This document shows, in pieces, positions 49,740 through 62,707 of a DNA stretch of 64,000 nt. Numbering within the stretch: the first letter of the stretch is position 1; each line of letters starts with the position of its first letter. Position numbers and translations under genes: made by a program. The stretch is from Cytidiella melzeri (Eukaryota > Basidiomycota > Agaricomycetes > Polyporales > Irpicaceae): assembly GCA_022592445.1 (NCBI GenBank), contig JABYQR010000005.1, positions 62,001 through 126,000 of the forward strand. Reading direction: 5' to 3'. The notes below the pieces were generated by a model. That model was given only the letters and a program-made list of their open reading frames with translations, ran no database searches and was not told the origin of the DNA.

Positions 49740-50203
49740 ATGCGTCACATTGCTGCATACCTTCTCCTTCAAACTGGCGGCAACGCCTCTCCTTCTGCTG
49801 CCGACGTCAAGAAGGTCCTCAGCGCCGTCGGTATTGAGGCTGATGATGAGCGCCTCGACAAGCTCATCTCGGAGCTCGAGGGCAAGGACATCAACACTGT
49901 GTGTACTGTTTCCGCATGATTATAGCTTCGTTGCTCACATGTCACTCCATTCTAGTTGATCAGCGAGGGTTCGTCCAAGCTCTCCTCTGTCCCCTCTGGT
50001 GGAGGTGCTGTTTCCTCGTCTGGCGGGGGTGCTGCTACTGGGGGTGCTGCTGCTGCCGCTGAGGAGACCAAGGAAGAAGAGAAGAAGGTTGAGGAGAAGG
50101 TCAGCTTGATTCTCCGGCTACCTCCCTTACCTTTGCTAACATGTCATTCAACACGCTGCAGGAGGAGTCCGACGATGACATGGGCTTCGGTCTGTTCGAC
50201 TAA
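49740..50203 (+). CDS. RPP2: 60S acidic ribosomal protein P2
   Basis: Stalk protein that recruits elongation factors. 114 aa, model 49740-49898, 49956-50099 and 50162-50203, all phases correct. The N-terminal dimerisation domain reads [20 protein letters not shown] then [21 protein letters not shown] Gly/Ala/Ser-rich hinge follows, then an acidic [18 protein letters not shown] run, ending in the universal stalk tail [10 protein letters not shown] that binds translation factors. P2, not P1, because of the [10 protein letters not shown] start and the [10 protein letters not shown] block. Confidence 0.97.
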
Positions 50204-51119
50204 AACACCACCATACATGTATCATGTTAGCAACTTGATGTTATTCATACCGCATGCACAGTACAACCGTTGTTAGTTGTGATGTTGTGCGTTCATTCAA
50301 TGCCAAGGCTCCTGTTGGCTGTGCTTGAGCTAACATCAAGCTCTCATATGCCTTAGTACACACCCAATGCCTGCAAAAATTATGGTGACTATTTGGAGGT
50401 TGCGCAGCGGTGACAGGAACGTGTGACTGTGACGTGTGTGATGTCGTGCCTCGAGCCGAGATTCTCGTGCTTCGAAGCTACGTCACGGCTTCCGCCGGCT
50501 TCGGCTTTTTGACGTGGGCCGCCGGCTCAGGAGTGCCGCGGCAGACACGGCATCTGCTGCTCCCGCAAGACGCAGTACACGCAAACAACATTGGGCCCAA
50601 ATGGTAGCAGAGTGCTCGTTCACCGCCAGAAAGGTCAGATGTGCAGCGTAAACAGGGCGTGAACAAGGCTGAGATCCAGGAAGCTGCAGTATTTTATCTT
50701 GGTGACGTGGGTAACAGCCCAGCTGCAGGAACCAATGGCAGCCCAGGAATCGTTGAATGCTATGTCACACCAGACGTTCCCGGCGGCGTTGATGCGTCAC
50801 AGGTGCATCCTGTCACGCCCACAATAATGGCGTTCTCTGTTGGAGGCTTCTCAGACCGTACATATAAACAGTCCCCGCCCGCTTCCACAGCTTTATTCAG
50901 CCGCCCCCTCTCAGCCCTATTCCCCACCTCCTCGTTGCCATTCCTGGTCTCTGCTACCTTGGATTCATCGAGCTGTTCGTGCAGCAACAGCGACGGAATA
51001 CCCTCACCGTGTGTGCGTGCTCTCATTTCCCTGGGTCCGCGGACAGTCGTCGCTATCTCGTCTAATATACCTGGTTCTCTATCGCAGGTTTGAACGGAGA
51101 GATCACTCGACTGCTCACC
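50204..51119. other. intergenic region upstream of Zn2Cys6 gene
   Basis: About 915 bp. It has GTGAC/GTCAC pentamers at 50410, 50423, 50429, 50702, 50764, 50796 and 50812, less dense than in the two divergent promoters. A TATAAA-like sequence (ACATATAAACAG) lies near 50861-50872, about 250 bp upstream of the start codon. A leader intron may end at the CAG near 51086-51088. The plus-strand frame 50641-51093 has no support. Confidence 0.45.
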
Positions 51120-54100
51120 ATGTCCTCCAGCGACTCACCCCAACAACCGTCGCCTACTGACCCTGGCACCGTCGCCTTCGTCAAAGGGGGCAAGCGCAAA
51201 CGTCTCAGCAAGGTATGCATTGCCCTCACGCCTTGTAGTCGTACCCCACAAAGTATGACCGCTTCGTCAGGCTTGCGATGCTTGTCATAAAAGTAAACGG
51301 CGTTGTGACGGTACCGGTACGCCCCCTCGTTGCGTCAACTTGTAACTGAGAATAACAATCTTGGGTCGCATGCAGCTCCATGCAGTAACTGGTTAATGTT
51401 ACAGTTTCTTCCCTCCCCGGCAGTCCCTAACATGCTTACGCCTCTAGTTATTTTGCCTCCAAAGAATGCACTTATACAGACGCCTCAGGTCGCCCCGTCC
51501 CAGCGCCTCGCAATTCACATCCCGATCGTGTGGTGGGCAGCGAGCCTTCTCCTGAAGGTCTAGTTGTTGCCACAGACCCATTTTCTGATGCGCTACGGCA
51601 CACGTCCAGGGCGGACGCTCAGGCCACTTCAGCCATTGCCTATCGTCAGGCAGACGTATCTGACCTTGCAGCGAAGCGGTCAAGAGCGGAAGACAACCTC
51701 TCGCCTCCTAGTGTCTCCTCTCATGGGTCTTCCCCGAGTAATGACTCAGGTCACAGCTCTCCAATATCGCTACTCGATCCATCAACAACGCACGAATTGA
51801 TAAATTGTGAGATACAAACTTTATATCACCAAACCATTTACCATTATTTACGAATATCACAACTAGTGTTCTTCGCTCATTGCAACCCCCATCGGCTGAT
51901 CATCCACAAGCCCACATTCTCCGCTGCGCTTTCTCATGAGAAGATTCCATCTTATTTAGTGCTCGCCGTATGTGCACTTGCCGCGCCGTGGTCAAAAGAT
52001 ATCAGTGCTCGTGCACCGATGGCCCGTCTTGGTGGGGTGCCCTTCTTCCAGGAGGCAGTCTCCATTATGTTTGACTCGTCTGGTCGCTTACTGAGCGAGC
52101 CATCGCTGGCCACGGCACAGGCGCTCTGTCTGTTGGAGATGCACGAGGTTGCAGCAAGTCACTCCTGGACGAAACATTATCGATACTTTGGTAAGTTAGA
52201 GTTAAAGCCCCTCCTTCCGATCACAATCGGTTGCTGACGAATGTTACACACTGAACTTCTATCCACTTTTTGTTGACATTACCACACTGGATATAATGCA
52301 TCACGGTAACATCAATCATGCATGATCTGCTCAATTCCTTGAACGCCGCGTCCGCTGCGGACTACAAACGACTGCAAAAATATGCCTGACTCACTCACAT
52401 TGTCGACGTAACAGACCTGGCGTTGCAGCTGCTGGAAGAAGGCCTGGTCGTGAGCAGACCGGACTATCAGCTGCTCTCGACACTTCCGCCAGCAGAAGCG
52501 AGACACTTTATCACAGAACGCGAATGCATCCGCCGATGCTTCTGGTTGATTCAGACGATGTGCTGGATCAACGGGATATATACATATCGCCCCATGCGGC
52601 CTCGCTCGGTGGACCTCATGCGGATCGTTCGGCTGCCTGTCGACGAGATGAGCTTTGAATTGGCAAAGACGCCTGAACCTGGTGAGTGCCTTATTAGGGC
52701 TCGTTGCATCTAGATTGCGCGGTGATGTTGACGTCCTTCGTTAATGCCCTCTGTGATGTGCAGAATTTCTGCATGTGCCCGCACCCCGTACGAAGACGGC
52801 TTCGCAGTTTGGACATGTATGTCGGATGCTGTCGATGTATCAGCAGCTACAGACTATTCTAGGTGCATTTTGTGTTCTCAGCATTCTTCTTCTCTCTTCT
52901 CGATCTAGGGCATTGACGTTGGCGATTCTCACATAGCAACCAAGGACCAGCAGCTTCGGCCGCCGCTATTTGCACAATGTCGCGCAGCGTTACAAGTCTG
53001 GCTTGCCTCACTCCCGGACCACCTTCGTTTCACGCAAGACACGCTCGACAAGCAGATCTCGATGTTTGAGACAAGCTCCAATAGCGGCGCGTGGTGTTAT
53101 TGTTATATACATACACTGCACCCGTGTTACCTCTTGGATTTGACGGAGGTATTTATATCGATCATCACATTCCATATGGTATGCTGACGGTTCTTGCAGG
53201 CAGAGGGCAGACTACTAGCAGAGCCGATTGAATGGATCAGGTCGCAGCTGAACGCGATTTTCAAGGCCACAGGGAACCGCGCCAGGAACACAGTCTTATG
53301 TGAGACATCTTCTTCCCTGATCAGCGTACGCGTCAACTCACGCGCAATCATTTTCTTCCCAGCTGCATGCACGATCTGGGTAAGTAATTCTCTGATCGTG
53401 GAGATATGCCGGCGGGAGCACACGCTATTGTTTTGTCTACCTCGAAGTGTTCTTTCTGACGTGTCTTCTCGTGTTCCGCCGGACATCCTACCATTACAAG
53501 TGCCTTGCTGACGAATCGATTACTTGCATTTCTTCTGAAAGACTTACAGCAAATATTACCCGCACGATCCGCTTCTACAAGAATGGGACGACGAGTTCGA
53601 GAAACTCTGGGGATTCAAGGTCACACTCGTAGCCGATCAATGGCGCAAGACACAATCAGAGCAGCAGTCGCAAATTGGACGGACGTATCATGTGGATAGC
53701 ATCTCTCAGCGGGACGCAGCACCAGCATTTGTGGTAGCTGACACATCAGATCCATCATCGGTTGCAGAGCCGTCAAGTAAAGCGTCTCGGTCCTCGCAAG
53801 CCAGCTCGAGCTCGAGGGGTTCATCGACGCGTAGTTCACCGAGAGACCAGCACAATATCGCGTATGCTGGGAATAGTTCCCCTTCACAGCAGCAGCAAAC
53901 GCATAGACAAACGCAGTACGGCACCTACGACAGCCCAGGGAAAGCCATTGACGGTGTAGTCGCCAGTCGAATGGTCCAGCCTCAGAGATCGCTTCCTTCT
54001 TTGAAGGCAAGCGGATTGCTAGATGTTTTGAGAGGAGGGCCTCCGACGGAGGCGTTTGCTGCTACGTCGATTTCGGGAGGCGCGGAGCGTGCGGTGCCAC

Positions 54101-54201
54101 CGCATGGGCATGCGCACACGTCGTCGTCAAATAGGAACGGGGCGAATACTGTATCAGCAACGTCGTACAGTTGGTTGGACGGGCAGCAAGGAGGGTTTTA
54201 G
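51120..54201 (+). CDS. Zn(II)2Cys6 fungal transcription factor
   Basis: Fungal-specific regulator. Start at 51120 (MSSSDSPQQPSPTDPG). The DNA-binding domain is split by introns: KRKRLSK, ACDACHKSKRRCDGT, APCSNC and YFASKECTYTDASG combine to the canonical spacing C-x2-C-x6-C-x5-C-x2-C-x6-C. The first candidate donor after CDG would give one residue too few between the third and fourth Cys, so I used the second one. A Ser-rich linker follows. The fungal_trans domain runs from about LVFFAHCNPHRLIIHKPTFS through VLAVCALAAPWSKDI and TAQALCLLEMHEVA, with ITERECIRRCFWLIQTMCWI later. C-terminal part is Ser/Gln-rich and ends WLDGQQGGF at 54201. Some internal exon edges (52.2-53.6 kb) are approximate. 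The target pathway is unknown. Confidence 0.9.
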
Positions 54202-54940
54202 CACCGATGGGTCTGAGAAATATTGGATCGCACTCTTCGTTCTAGGTGGAATCTTCGACGTCGCGGGTTTCGCTGACGTCTTTGACCGCTCGGATACCTT
54301 TTTTGTCTAGATCACGTATTGTTCCTCTCTTTCGCTCAAATAGTTGTTGTAACAGTAGCATGTACCACCTCTTTAGTCTACGTTCAATTCTAGAATACGT
54401 GCATAGTTTCTGCGGATTGGTGATAGCTATTTCTTGTTGACATGGGAAGCACTGAACATACTGTTTGTTTTGGCAATTAGGTACTTTGCGAATAGGCGGC
54501 CGCGGGAACGATAACTAGCTAGTACATTTTACAGTCGCCTGGACCTTCGAGTGCACCACAAAAATATGACCATTCAATATGGTGTGTTAATTGGTCATCA
54601 GTATCACTCGGAAGTACATTGCGCGAAGATTTGCTTGAATACTGCGATTGCTCAATGAACCTGGAGAACTATTGGGAGCAAAAATCGTGTGCAGCAACAT
54701 CGACCTCAGAGAGAACATTGTAAGAGACGAGTCATTGGGAGAAAACTTGGATGATATTCCGTTGTTGATAATACATGTCCGTTCGTGGATGTTCTCGCTT
54801 CTGATGGTAAAGAAGGTATTCTCATGGGCCGTCATAGACTGTCCAGTAGCATCTCTAGGCTGTGAAGGGCGTAGCTGTTCAGCTCCAAGTAGAACCGAAA
54901 CGAGTGTTTTGTGTCTTACCGTGATCATGCATCAAAGAAA
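54202..54940. other. convergent intergenic region
   Basis: 740 bp between the ends of the Zn2Cys6 gene and the V-ATPase G gene. Short frames on both strands lack support. No repeat structure or RNA gene was seen. Confidence 0.5.
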
Positions 54941-55461
54941 CTACTCTTGCTTCTTCAAGTTACGATGAAGCTCGGGGTTGACCAATGTCACACGTTCGAG
55001 GAGCTTCTTTACAACAGCATCCTTATTACTCTTGTATTGTTCGGATATTTCGCCGCGCTTGATATCTGTCTCCTTGTCGGTGGCTTGCTGAGCAGTTTGA
55101 GTGGTGCCAACATGCTGATACCTGCTCAGCAAAAACGCTACTCTGGGAACTGCAAGACACTCACCGATGCCTCGAATGCCTTAAATTCATCCTCCTTGAG
55201 CTTCCTGTACTCATCAATCTCCTTCGTTGCCTGCGTCCGTGCCTCTCTCAGTTTCTGTACCCTGTCTGAAAAGCGAATTGAGATGAGTATGTGTTCTATC
55301 CAGTTGCCATTACACGTACATTGACGCGCTTGCTGCACAACCTTTGCGGCCTCTTTCTCCGCCTCTAACAAAGTTTGTATACTTTGCGATGATTGTGAGG
55401 CCTATGTGCCAGAGTTAGGTTAGTTGAGGTCGGCGAGATATTGAGCAGCAGTACTGACCAT
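54941..55461 (-). CDS. VMA10: V-type ATPase subunit G
   Basis: Peripheral stalk subunit of the V1 sector, needed for vacuolar acidification. 119 aa, exons 55459-55461 (ATG alone), 55320-55401, 55165-55265 and 54941-55114, all in phase. ASQSSQSIQTLLEAEKEAAK is the conserved N-terminal motif with the LLxAEKxA signature; RVQKLREARTQATKEIDEYR and KLKEDEFKAFEAS form the long helix. The C-terminal part ends VTLVNPELHRNLKKQE. The last acceptor was moved to the CAG before CATGTT, since the earlier one breaks the frame. It is divergent from symplekin with 222 bp between starts. Confidence 0.95.
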
Positions 55462-55683
55462 GGTAGAGACCAAGGTAAATTTAATCTCCGACGCGCGGGC
55501 GCTGCAGACGTAAGAGCGCTTCGACGTTGAGGTCGTCTGTCTTGCGCGAGTCTTGTCTTGTTTCCATCCTCGGTGTAGACATCAGCGGGAGACCCTGAGC
55601 AGTGCCAAACGCAAGCCCAAAGCTCTGTATCCTAGCTATTCGCTCAGCTACGTCTGCAGGCCGCGCTGTTGAAGAGCTTTAAT
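55462..55683. promoter_or_regulatory. divergent promoter, VMA10 / symplekin
   Basis: 222 bp between the two start codons. GC-rich, with no TATA box and no obvious repeated motif. Both genes are housekeeping, consistent with a TATA-less shared promoter. Confidence 0.35.
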
Positions 55684-58600
55684 ATGGCCAACACCCCCCT
55701 TGACCCGCTGAAAGCGTTGTCCGCTGCTTTAGCGGCTCCAGCAGATTCACGGGAACAAGCAGACGTGCTTGACTCTCTTCGTGAACATCTTGAGGCTCAT
55801 CCTAGTCCAATACCCGTCCTCTGTACCACCCTCATCAGCACCTTGTCTAATGCCGGCGACTCTGTCTTGAGAAGATGGGTATTGGACCTCCTGCACTTTG
55901 CTATAAGTCGAGCAAACCTGTCGGTGGAGGCGAGAACTCAACGTGTGTCTTATGTTTTATATCAAAAACCGCTCGTGAAAACCTGACAACGCGTCTTCAT
56001 GTTACCCAGTGGCAGCTCAGTCGTTGGACGCCTTGGTGGGATTTCTCAACGAGCCGAACTTGAATGGGAACACCGTGAAAGTGGTAGTGCAAAGTTTTGG
56101 TACCATTTATCCTCTATTGTTCCGACACTTGTACGCTACAAGCTACTGCCCCTTGCAATATATTCCATTGCTCATACGCATACACATCCGTCAGATGCAC
56201 CAACCGCGCGCTACGGCACCAGTGGGACACTGTTTCACAATCCAAGGCAAGAATATTGAACTTCGCGTTCGCGCCTCAAACACCTCTTGGTGTCAAAATT
56301 GCATCTCTCAAGTTTGTGCAACGCGTGATTCTGGTCCAAACCAGAGGAGGCAATGATCCCAGGGTATGTGTTCGCCTCGTCAGTGGCCTTCACGATCTAT
56401 TGCTCAGCTCGGTAAATCTAGCTTCAAGACAAAAATGATCCAAACATTTCCATGTGTCCATCAGATCACCCCTTTATTTCCATACCTACCCTCGAGACAG
56501 AAGGTCATAAGCTGTTGGAAGGTATCATTACCATGCTCTACTCAAGCAAGTGAGTGGCGATCCTATCCTTCTAAATAATCGCTCACAAAACTTGGTGCAG
56601 AAACCCGGACATTGTATCTGCAATACTCAATAGCTGGGGTTCCTTTATAAAACAGAGGCCGGTTCTGATAGAGCTCATTGTCTCGGCGCTAACATCCTGG
56701 ACGCCTTCTGCTCTTGCTGGGTCCTCGGCCGTCAGTATCAGAAGTGTCGAGAAAAACATACGAATACTGATGATGCACATCATGCGGTCAGTAAAGTCTG
56801 TTTGTAGTACGCTTCGACGCTAACCTCACAGCAGCTCATCGCATGGCCCTACGTTCGCTTCGCAGATCCAGGCCTGGATACCGGCACAGAACAGCAGAAT
56901 GGAAAAGGCTGCGCAGGAAGAGAAGCAACGAAGGGCGGAGTCGCGGAAACGTCCCTCTTCGGCGGTACTCCCGCAGGAAGGACCTGATACGAAACGTGCA
57001 AAACTGGAAGACGTGAATGCCTCTAATTCTGCTGCATTCCTAGCAGCATTCGACTTCACAAAACTTCCCGCGGCTCTGATCACCGACCTCATCGTTGCCA
57101 ATATACACGCCTTCTCAGAAGAGGCCCTTACCAACCTGGTGCGTGATTACAGAGAAGGCAAAGCTGCACCAAAGCCGGATGTTACGATGCCGCCAGCGCC
57201 GCCTGTTCCTTCCACAAGCTCAGTCGCCCAAGCGTCAGCTGCTGCAATAGCAGCGACGAATGGGAAAGTGGATGTTCCTGAATTCCCTTCAGAGCATGTG
57301 CCTTCGGATTCGGTCATACCTGCAGCCACACTAGCAAGAAGTCAAACTCGGTCGCCGTCACGGTCGAGAACGCCGCCGACTCCTCCACTCAAGGAGGAAG
57401 AGCCAGTTGACCCGCTGCAGATGGATATTGACGAGGAAGAGATTGAGTATGAGCCTGACAGACTCAACATGGAGGTAACTGCATCTACTATTCAGTTGTC
57501 TTAAAATGACGTTCACCAAATGCTTGCGCAGCTGTCCGGGGTACCCGAGGAAACGGTCGTCACACAAGAAGAGCTTGCACTGGACCAGGAGATGGATCTT
57601 TCGCTAGATACTGGAGAATTCAAACTACCACCCCCCAAAGAATTGCCAGAGGAAGCCAGGGAAGCCCTTATTCGTGGCTCGTTGGTTCGTATTTGGGACG
57701 GGGCTAAAGCTCTCGAAACGCATGATTTTAGTTTCAATGCCATGGACCTACCAGGGACGAGTCCATCAGATATGTGGATGCTCATGCTTGTGAGACTAAT
57801 AACACGGGTTGTGGACCCAGCACCAGCGCCGGCACCGCTAGAAGGAGAGGCAAAGGACCAGGCTGTTGTCGTAGCTTCCGAAATATATCAACATCAGGAC
57901 AGGCTTCGCCAGACCTTATGCGACTATATCATGGCGGACTTTTCGTCGAGGTACGTGTATCATGTTACAAGCGGATTCATGCTCTGATGTTCTGTAGAAT
58001 CCGTCTCGCAACGGCATGGATGAATGAGGAATGGTACAATGATCAAATACGTAACGAGAAGGATCCAGAATGGGTAGGTCAAAACGCCATGTTGGTTCCA
58101 CCTAGTTCATTCCTTATGTTGATGCTTACAGCGACCGAACTACGAGACCTGGCTCAACCAAATTGTTGCTGTCTACCAGACCCACTTGGACAACAAAGAC
58201 AGGACGTTCTCTCGTTTTTTGCTCGACCTGCCCTCCGTACCCTCTGACCTCCTCAATTTGCTCCGAGAGATGTGCGTTGAACCTGACAGGTGAGACCATT
58301 TTCTAAATCATAAATAACTTTCCTTGAGTTTCTTCCAGACGACAAGTGGGATTCGCTGCATTGCGTGAGTTTGTCACACAGAGACAGACTCTGCGTAGCG
58401 ATGCCATGAATAGTCTATTGGAATTGACGACGCATCCGGGTGCGTCAATCCTTATACCTGAGTTGACGCGACTTTCGCTTACACGATAAATACTAGACAA
58501 GGTCACACGAGGCGCTGCAATCAACACAGTCAAACGATGGATACCCGAATTTGAGCCTATGGCGAGCATGATTCGTGACTTTGCGCTACAGCTCTTGCGA

Positions 58601-60117
58601 CGTTTGCAGTCAAGACCGCCAGGTGACAAGCACAACGAAGTACAAAGCAATGACGGTGCGCGGGAAGAACACGATGAAAACATGGAGGATGGGCAATTAC
58701 CACAAGAGGAAATTCTACAAACACCGTATTTGCCGGAGCAGCTGGAATTTCCCGCTCAGAGCGATCAGATCCTCCAGCACTTGGAACTGCTTCTGGCTTT
58801 ATCGACACGATCGCCGGAGTTTTTGGATGAGTGCGTGCTTTCCCATACCTATCTAGAGTGTTGAAGTTCTCATGTCGGCGCAGATTGTTCGCAGCATATG
58901 GCGGAATGCAGGAGAGTGTCCAAGAGAGGATACAGCAGCTGATCACACCGCTCATTCGTGCTCTTGGCTCATCCCACGGCAAACTCCTTACCCTCCTCAG
59001 GACATTCCCACCAGGCGGGGAGACGTTGGCCCTCCGCGTACTGACAATTTTCACCGAAAATGGGCGTCCCAGCGGTCAGCTTGTCGCACTTGTGAAGGGC
59101 CTGATCAACGAGCGGGATCTGGATGCTCGGTTCCTCATTCCAATCATCGCAGAGATGGACAAGGTAAGTTGCGCGTCCTCTCCCTATTTCAATTACTTGA
59201 AAACACTCAATCGTCATTTCACTACGCAGGCCGATATTCTACGGCATTTACCTCGCATTGTATCAATTCTCAACGGAAAGCCAGAGCCCAAGAACTTAGT
59301 GCGCTCAGTCTTTGGCTCCATTGTCACTACTCCCCCGCAAACTTTTGGTACCATTACGTCCAATTTGCCGAGGGTTCGCCAAAGCGAACTCTTGACTCCA
59401 GTAGAGCTCATGGTTCTCCTGCATGAGTCGGAAGGTGAGATTGGCTTGAAGCAGGCTATCGAAGGTCAGCGACTGCTTAGTCTCATGTTGTGACACCGGT
59501 GACTCATGAGGCACTTCTAGCAATCGGCGTATGTTTTTCGATGACCGACATTTTCCGATCGGATATCCTGGCGGTGGTCATGAATCAGCTCGTAGATGAG
59601 CCTGTGCTCCCAACGCTGTTTCTCCGCACGGTAAGCTTTCACGAGTCACGCGTGGAAATCATCGACTTGACTCTGGTTGACTTGTTAGGTCATCCAAGCC
59701 GTCACCACTTACCGAACCTTGGTTGGGTTTGTGTCAAGCACACTATTGACAAGACTTATCATCAAGAAAGTATGGACGGTGCCACCTTTGTGGGAAGGGT
59801 TCATGCGCTGCGCAAAGCTAATTGCGCCGGCAAGCTTCGGCGCTCTACTACAACTGCCCAAGGAACAATTGCGGGACATCATTGACAAGCAACCTAGTCT
59901 AAAATCGGGCCTACGGGAGTATCTTATGAAAAAGTCGGGCAACAAAAGTCGAGTCTCAGCGCTGTTGGACCTATTCGCAGAGGACGAGTCCCAACTCCAA
60001 CCCACGCCGGTCGCTGCAGCAGAAGACGTTCCCACTGTAAGTAGTGCTCCAGACCCAGCGCATGCGAGCGAGAAGCACGTGCAGGATTCTGCTCCAGCTG
60101 TTGATGTGCAATCATAG
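55684..60117 (+). CDS. PTA1: symplekin / Pta1, mRNA 3'-end processing scaffold
   Basis: Scaffold of the cleavage and polyadenylation machinery. Start MANTPLDPLKALSAALAAPA at 55684, many short introns, end SAPAVDVQS at 60117; over 1100 aa. The N-terminal HEAT domain includes VLRRWVLDLLHFAISRANLS and FLNEPNLNGNTVKVVVQSF. LGVKIASLKFVQRVILVQTR follows, a typical symplekin block. A charged Ser/Pro-rich linker (RSQTRSPSRSRTPPTPPLKE) precedes the middle part. The symplekin C-terminal domain covers QEDDTLL-like positions through LLTLLRTFPPGGETLALRVL, FTENGRPSGQLVALVKGLIN, KPEPKNLVRSVFGSIV, ELMVLLHESEGEIGLKQAIE and a final FMRCAKLIAPASFGALLQLP. The intron at about 56127 was fixed by the block CTNRALRHQWDTVSQSKARI. 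Confidence 0.93.
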
Positions 60118-60667
60118 TGAACGGTACCGGGGAGTCTGTTGTAATTTACTGCGTAGGTCTCAGGACTGACTAATTCATCATATATGTGTACTGCAATGTT
60201 TACTGTATCACTTTCGTCGCTACTTATTTGGCTACATCGCGGCTAAGTCAGCTCTCGAGTGCAGTATTGCCACTATTAGTAGGTAGGCAGGCACCGCTCA
60301 ACTTCAATTAGCATTAATGCGAATTGCAAGGTTTGAAGGTAGTAACTGAGGGCGATTATTGTCGTAATACAAGTCGTCCTTGCTTTCTTTCAAGCTATTC
60401 ACCTGCGACGAATTCGAGGTTCAATGAAGGACTCTCCCGCAATCGTGTCGCGTCCAGGTTCTTCGTGGCAGTGGCCCGCGACTATAGTACTGTGCTCCTG
60501 CATCTCATGTCATGAAATACCTGGACCTGGCTACGACTGGACCCTACTAACGACTTTACGTTTCTAGAGGGGATAAATTCATCGCTTCGTGGCTCTCAGT
60601 CGTGTACAATACATTGTCATACAAGTTCTAATACCTACAGACTCAAAATCTCAGAGCACACTCCTCA
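60118..60667. other. convergent intergenic region
   Basis: 550 bp between the ends of symplekin and the makorin-like gene. No supported coding frame, repeat or RNA gene. Confidence 0.5.
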
Positions 60668-62707
60668 TTATACCTGCTGACAGTGCATCTCAGACTCTAG
60701 TCTCGCCAACGACACGGGACGTACTACAGGTGAATTCACCTGACTATGTTCCCTACCTTGCACGTCTCCTCTGGGTTTATCCCTAGCCGGAGATGACGCA
60801 GCCCCGGTAGAAGTGGAGGTAGTCGTCCGGTTACGTCGGATGCGTGAGCCCGCCGTGGCACTGCTCCAGACAACTCTGCCTCTCCCGTCTGTCATGAATG
60901 GAGGGTCGATATCTTGCACAAGGGCAGCTGCTTCAGAGGGAGCGAAATCGTCCTGTACGCTTGGCGTTGCTGCCGCGACAACATTCCTAGAAGAGAGAGG
61001 CAATTCCGCAGAAGGCAGATTGGTTGAATCCTCGTTGTCTGCTACTGCTGCGAGCTGATGAACCAGTAGTTCTCTGTTTCCAGATGACGTCGGCTCATTG
61101 AGGTCGCAAGGCATGGGCAGGACACTGTCTGTCGCCCAGGGCACCACTGTCCTAGTTTCAACACGGTTATCGGGCGTGGAACGCGAGCGATTTGATATAG
61201 TAGTGCTGAACCGTGATGATGTACCCAGTGCAGACGATGGACGGGCTGTCGAAAGTTGTGGGGAGCTCAGAACGTGTCCAAGTGGGGTCGACTGGCTGGT
61301 ACGACTGATAAGATAATCAGCAGGAATGGGATCTGTAGAAGGGAACAGACGTGATAGGCGAGCTGATGCCGCTTCTTCTACCTGCGACGATGGACCAATG
61401 TGGAAATCCTGCAAAACTTGCGGTGCCCCTGGCTCATCAGCTGAAGAGACGGTCCGGGTAGCATGATCGAATAGCGTGGCGTGCAGGCTCGACATGATAC
61501 TATCCGCCTGTCAATGTCGCATGTACGTTGCGATCCAAGCCCGCTGTCAGCGATAATTGTCCTGTTGGTGAACGTATCTCAATTATGGAGAATTTACTGA
61601 CCAATCTGTCGAGGGCGGTGTCTGCATCTGGTGTCGAAACTGAGGCCCACTGGTCGGTTTGCTCTGTATGTGCAGATTGCAGTGCGAATGGAAAATTACT
61701 CCCATTGCGTCCCGCAGCTTCTGTGACGGATGCAGCAAGTGACTGAAGGCTAGCGATGATGGCGTCGAAGTCGTTCGTAGGCAAAGGGTTATGTGCGGAG
61801 GTTGAAGAGCCACCTGTGTGAAGCTGTCGGCGAAGTTCCCGGTACCGTCGATCCTATGCCAGAGTTAGGAATACTAAGAATGTGCCAGAAACTCGTCGGG
61901 CTCACCCGTATGAGGCTATTGACACCCGCTTTGAAAGTATGCGGTGTCCCGTCGTTGTTGAGATGTTGATAGAAGCAATCCTTGCCGAACGGACAAAATC
62001 GCTTCTGTGATTTCTCAAAATACCTTGCACCCGACGTCAGCATGGTGCAAAGAAGACACGAAAATTATGCATACTTGCAAGGAACGTGAGCCATGCTGGC
62101 CTTGTACTTGTCAATGACAGCCCTCTTCTGAGGCTGTTCTTGCACAAAGAAAAGGCTTGATGGAGTGACGAACTGCGAGGGGGCTCTACAAAGCGGACAT
62201 CTCTTCGTAACCCCAGAACTGACGATGTCCTCCGATTTTCCGCGTGGATCTCTCCATTCTTTGATACACTAACATGAAAGACACGAATGGTGGGTGAGGA
62301 ATGGATACGAGGTCTCAGAGTCAAAACGACGCACTCCTACGCAGAAGATGTGGCTGCAGCCGGCTGCCAATGGAGACGCCATGAATGACTTGATAGCAGG
62401 TGGTGGTGGGCTACTTACCTAGTAGGCCATACGTCGTCGGTTTCTCATAACAGATGCCACATGTATCATCGTCCGATCCTTCGTCTGTCGCAGATTGCTG
62501 CCGGTCTGGGCGTTCATGAAGAAACCAGCAATCCGCGCCTCGCTTGCAGAACCCAGCGATGTAGAACTTGCAAGTCTTGGCCTTGTCAAATGGCGTGAGC
62601 TCCTCATCTCCATGCAGGAATTTGCAGGTTCGTCCCGCGATACATCCTGTCGGAGTGTTGTAGAATTTGCAGATACCGCGGGCCTTTGAAGTGGTAGGTC
62701 TCGCCAT
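60668..62707 (-). CDS. makorin-like CCCH zinc-finger and RING protein
   Basis: Predicted E3 ubiquitin ligase that also binds RNA. Start MARPTTSKARGICKFYNTPT at 62707. CCCH finger 1 is C-x8-C-x5-C-x3-H, finger 2 is CKFYIAGFCKRGADCWFLH. The RING spans CGICYEKP, CSHIFCVGCIKEW and RCPLCRAPS; the donor was put at GTGCGT so that the second Cys pair has the correct two-residue spacing. A third CCCH finger follows (FCPFGKDCFYQH). An intron from GTCAGT near 61600 to the CAG near 61508 joins DTALDRL in phase to ADSIMSSLHATLFDHATRTV, skipping a TAG at 61500. This makes one protein, whose long C-terminal part (about 280 aa) is Ser/Thr/Pro-rich and ends MHCQQV. The finger-finger-RING-finger order is that of makorins. 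Confidence 0.9.

Noticed and set aside
50641..51093. 150-codon plus-strand frame upstream of the Zn2Cys6 gene
   Set aside because: Sits in the promoter/leader region, has a TATA-like element inside and no recognisable protein features.
60668..62707. two separate genes instead of one makorin-like gene
   Set aside because: The TAG at 61500 lies inside a GT-AG intron that joins the two frames in phase, and no promoter-like space separates them.
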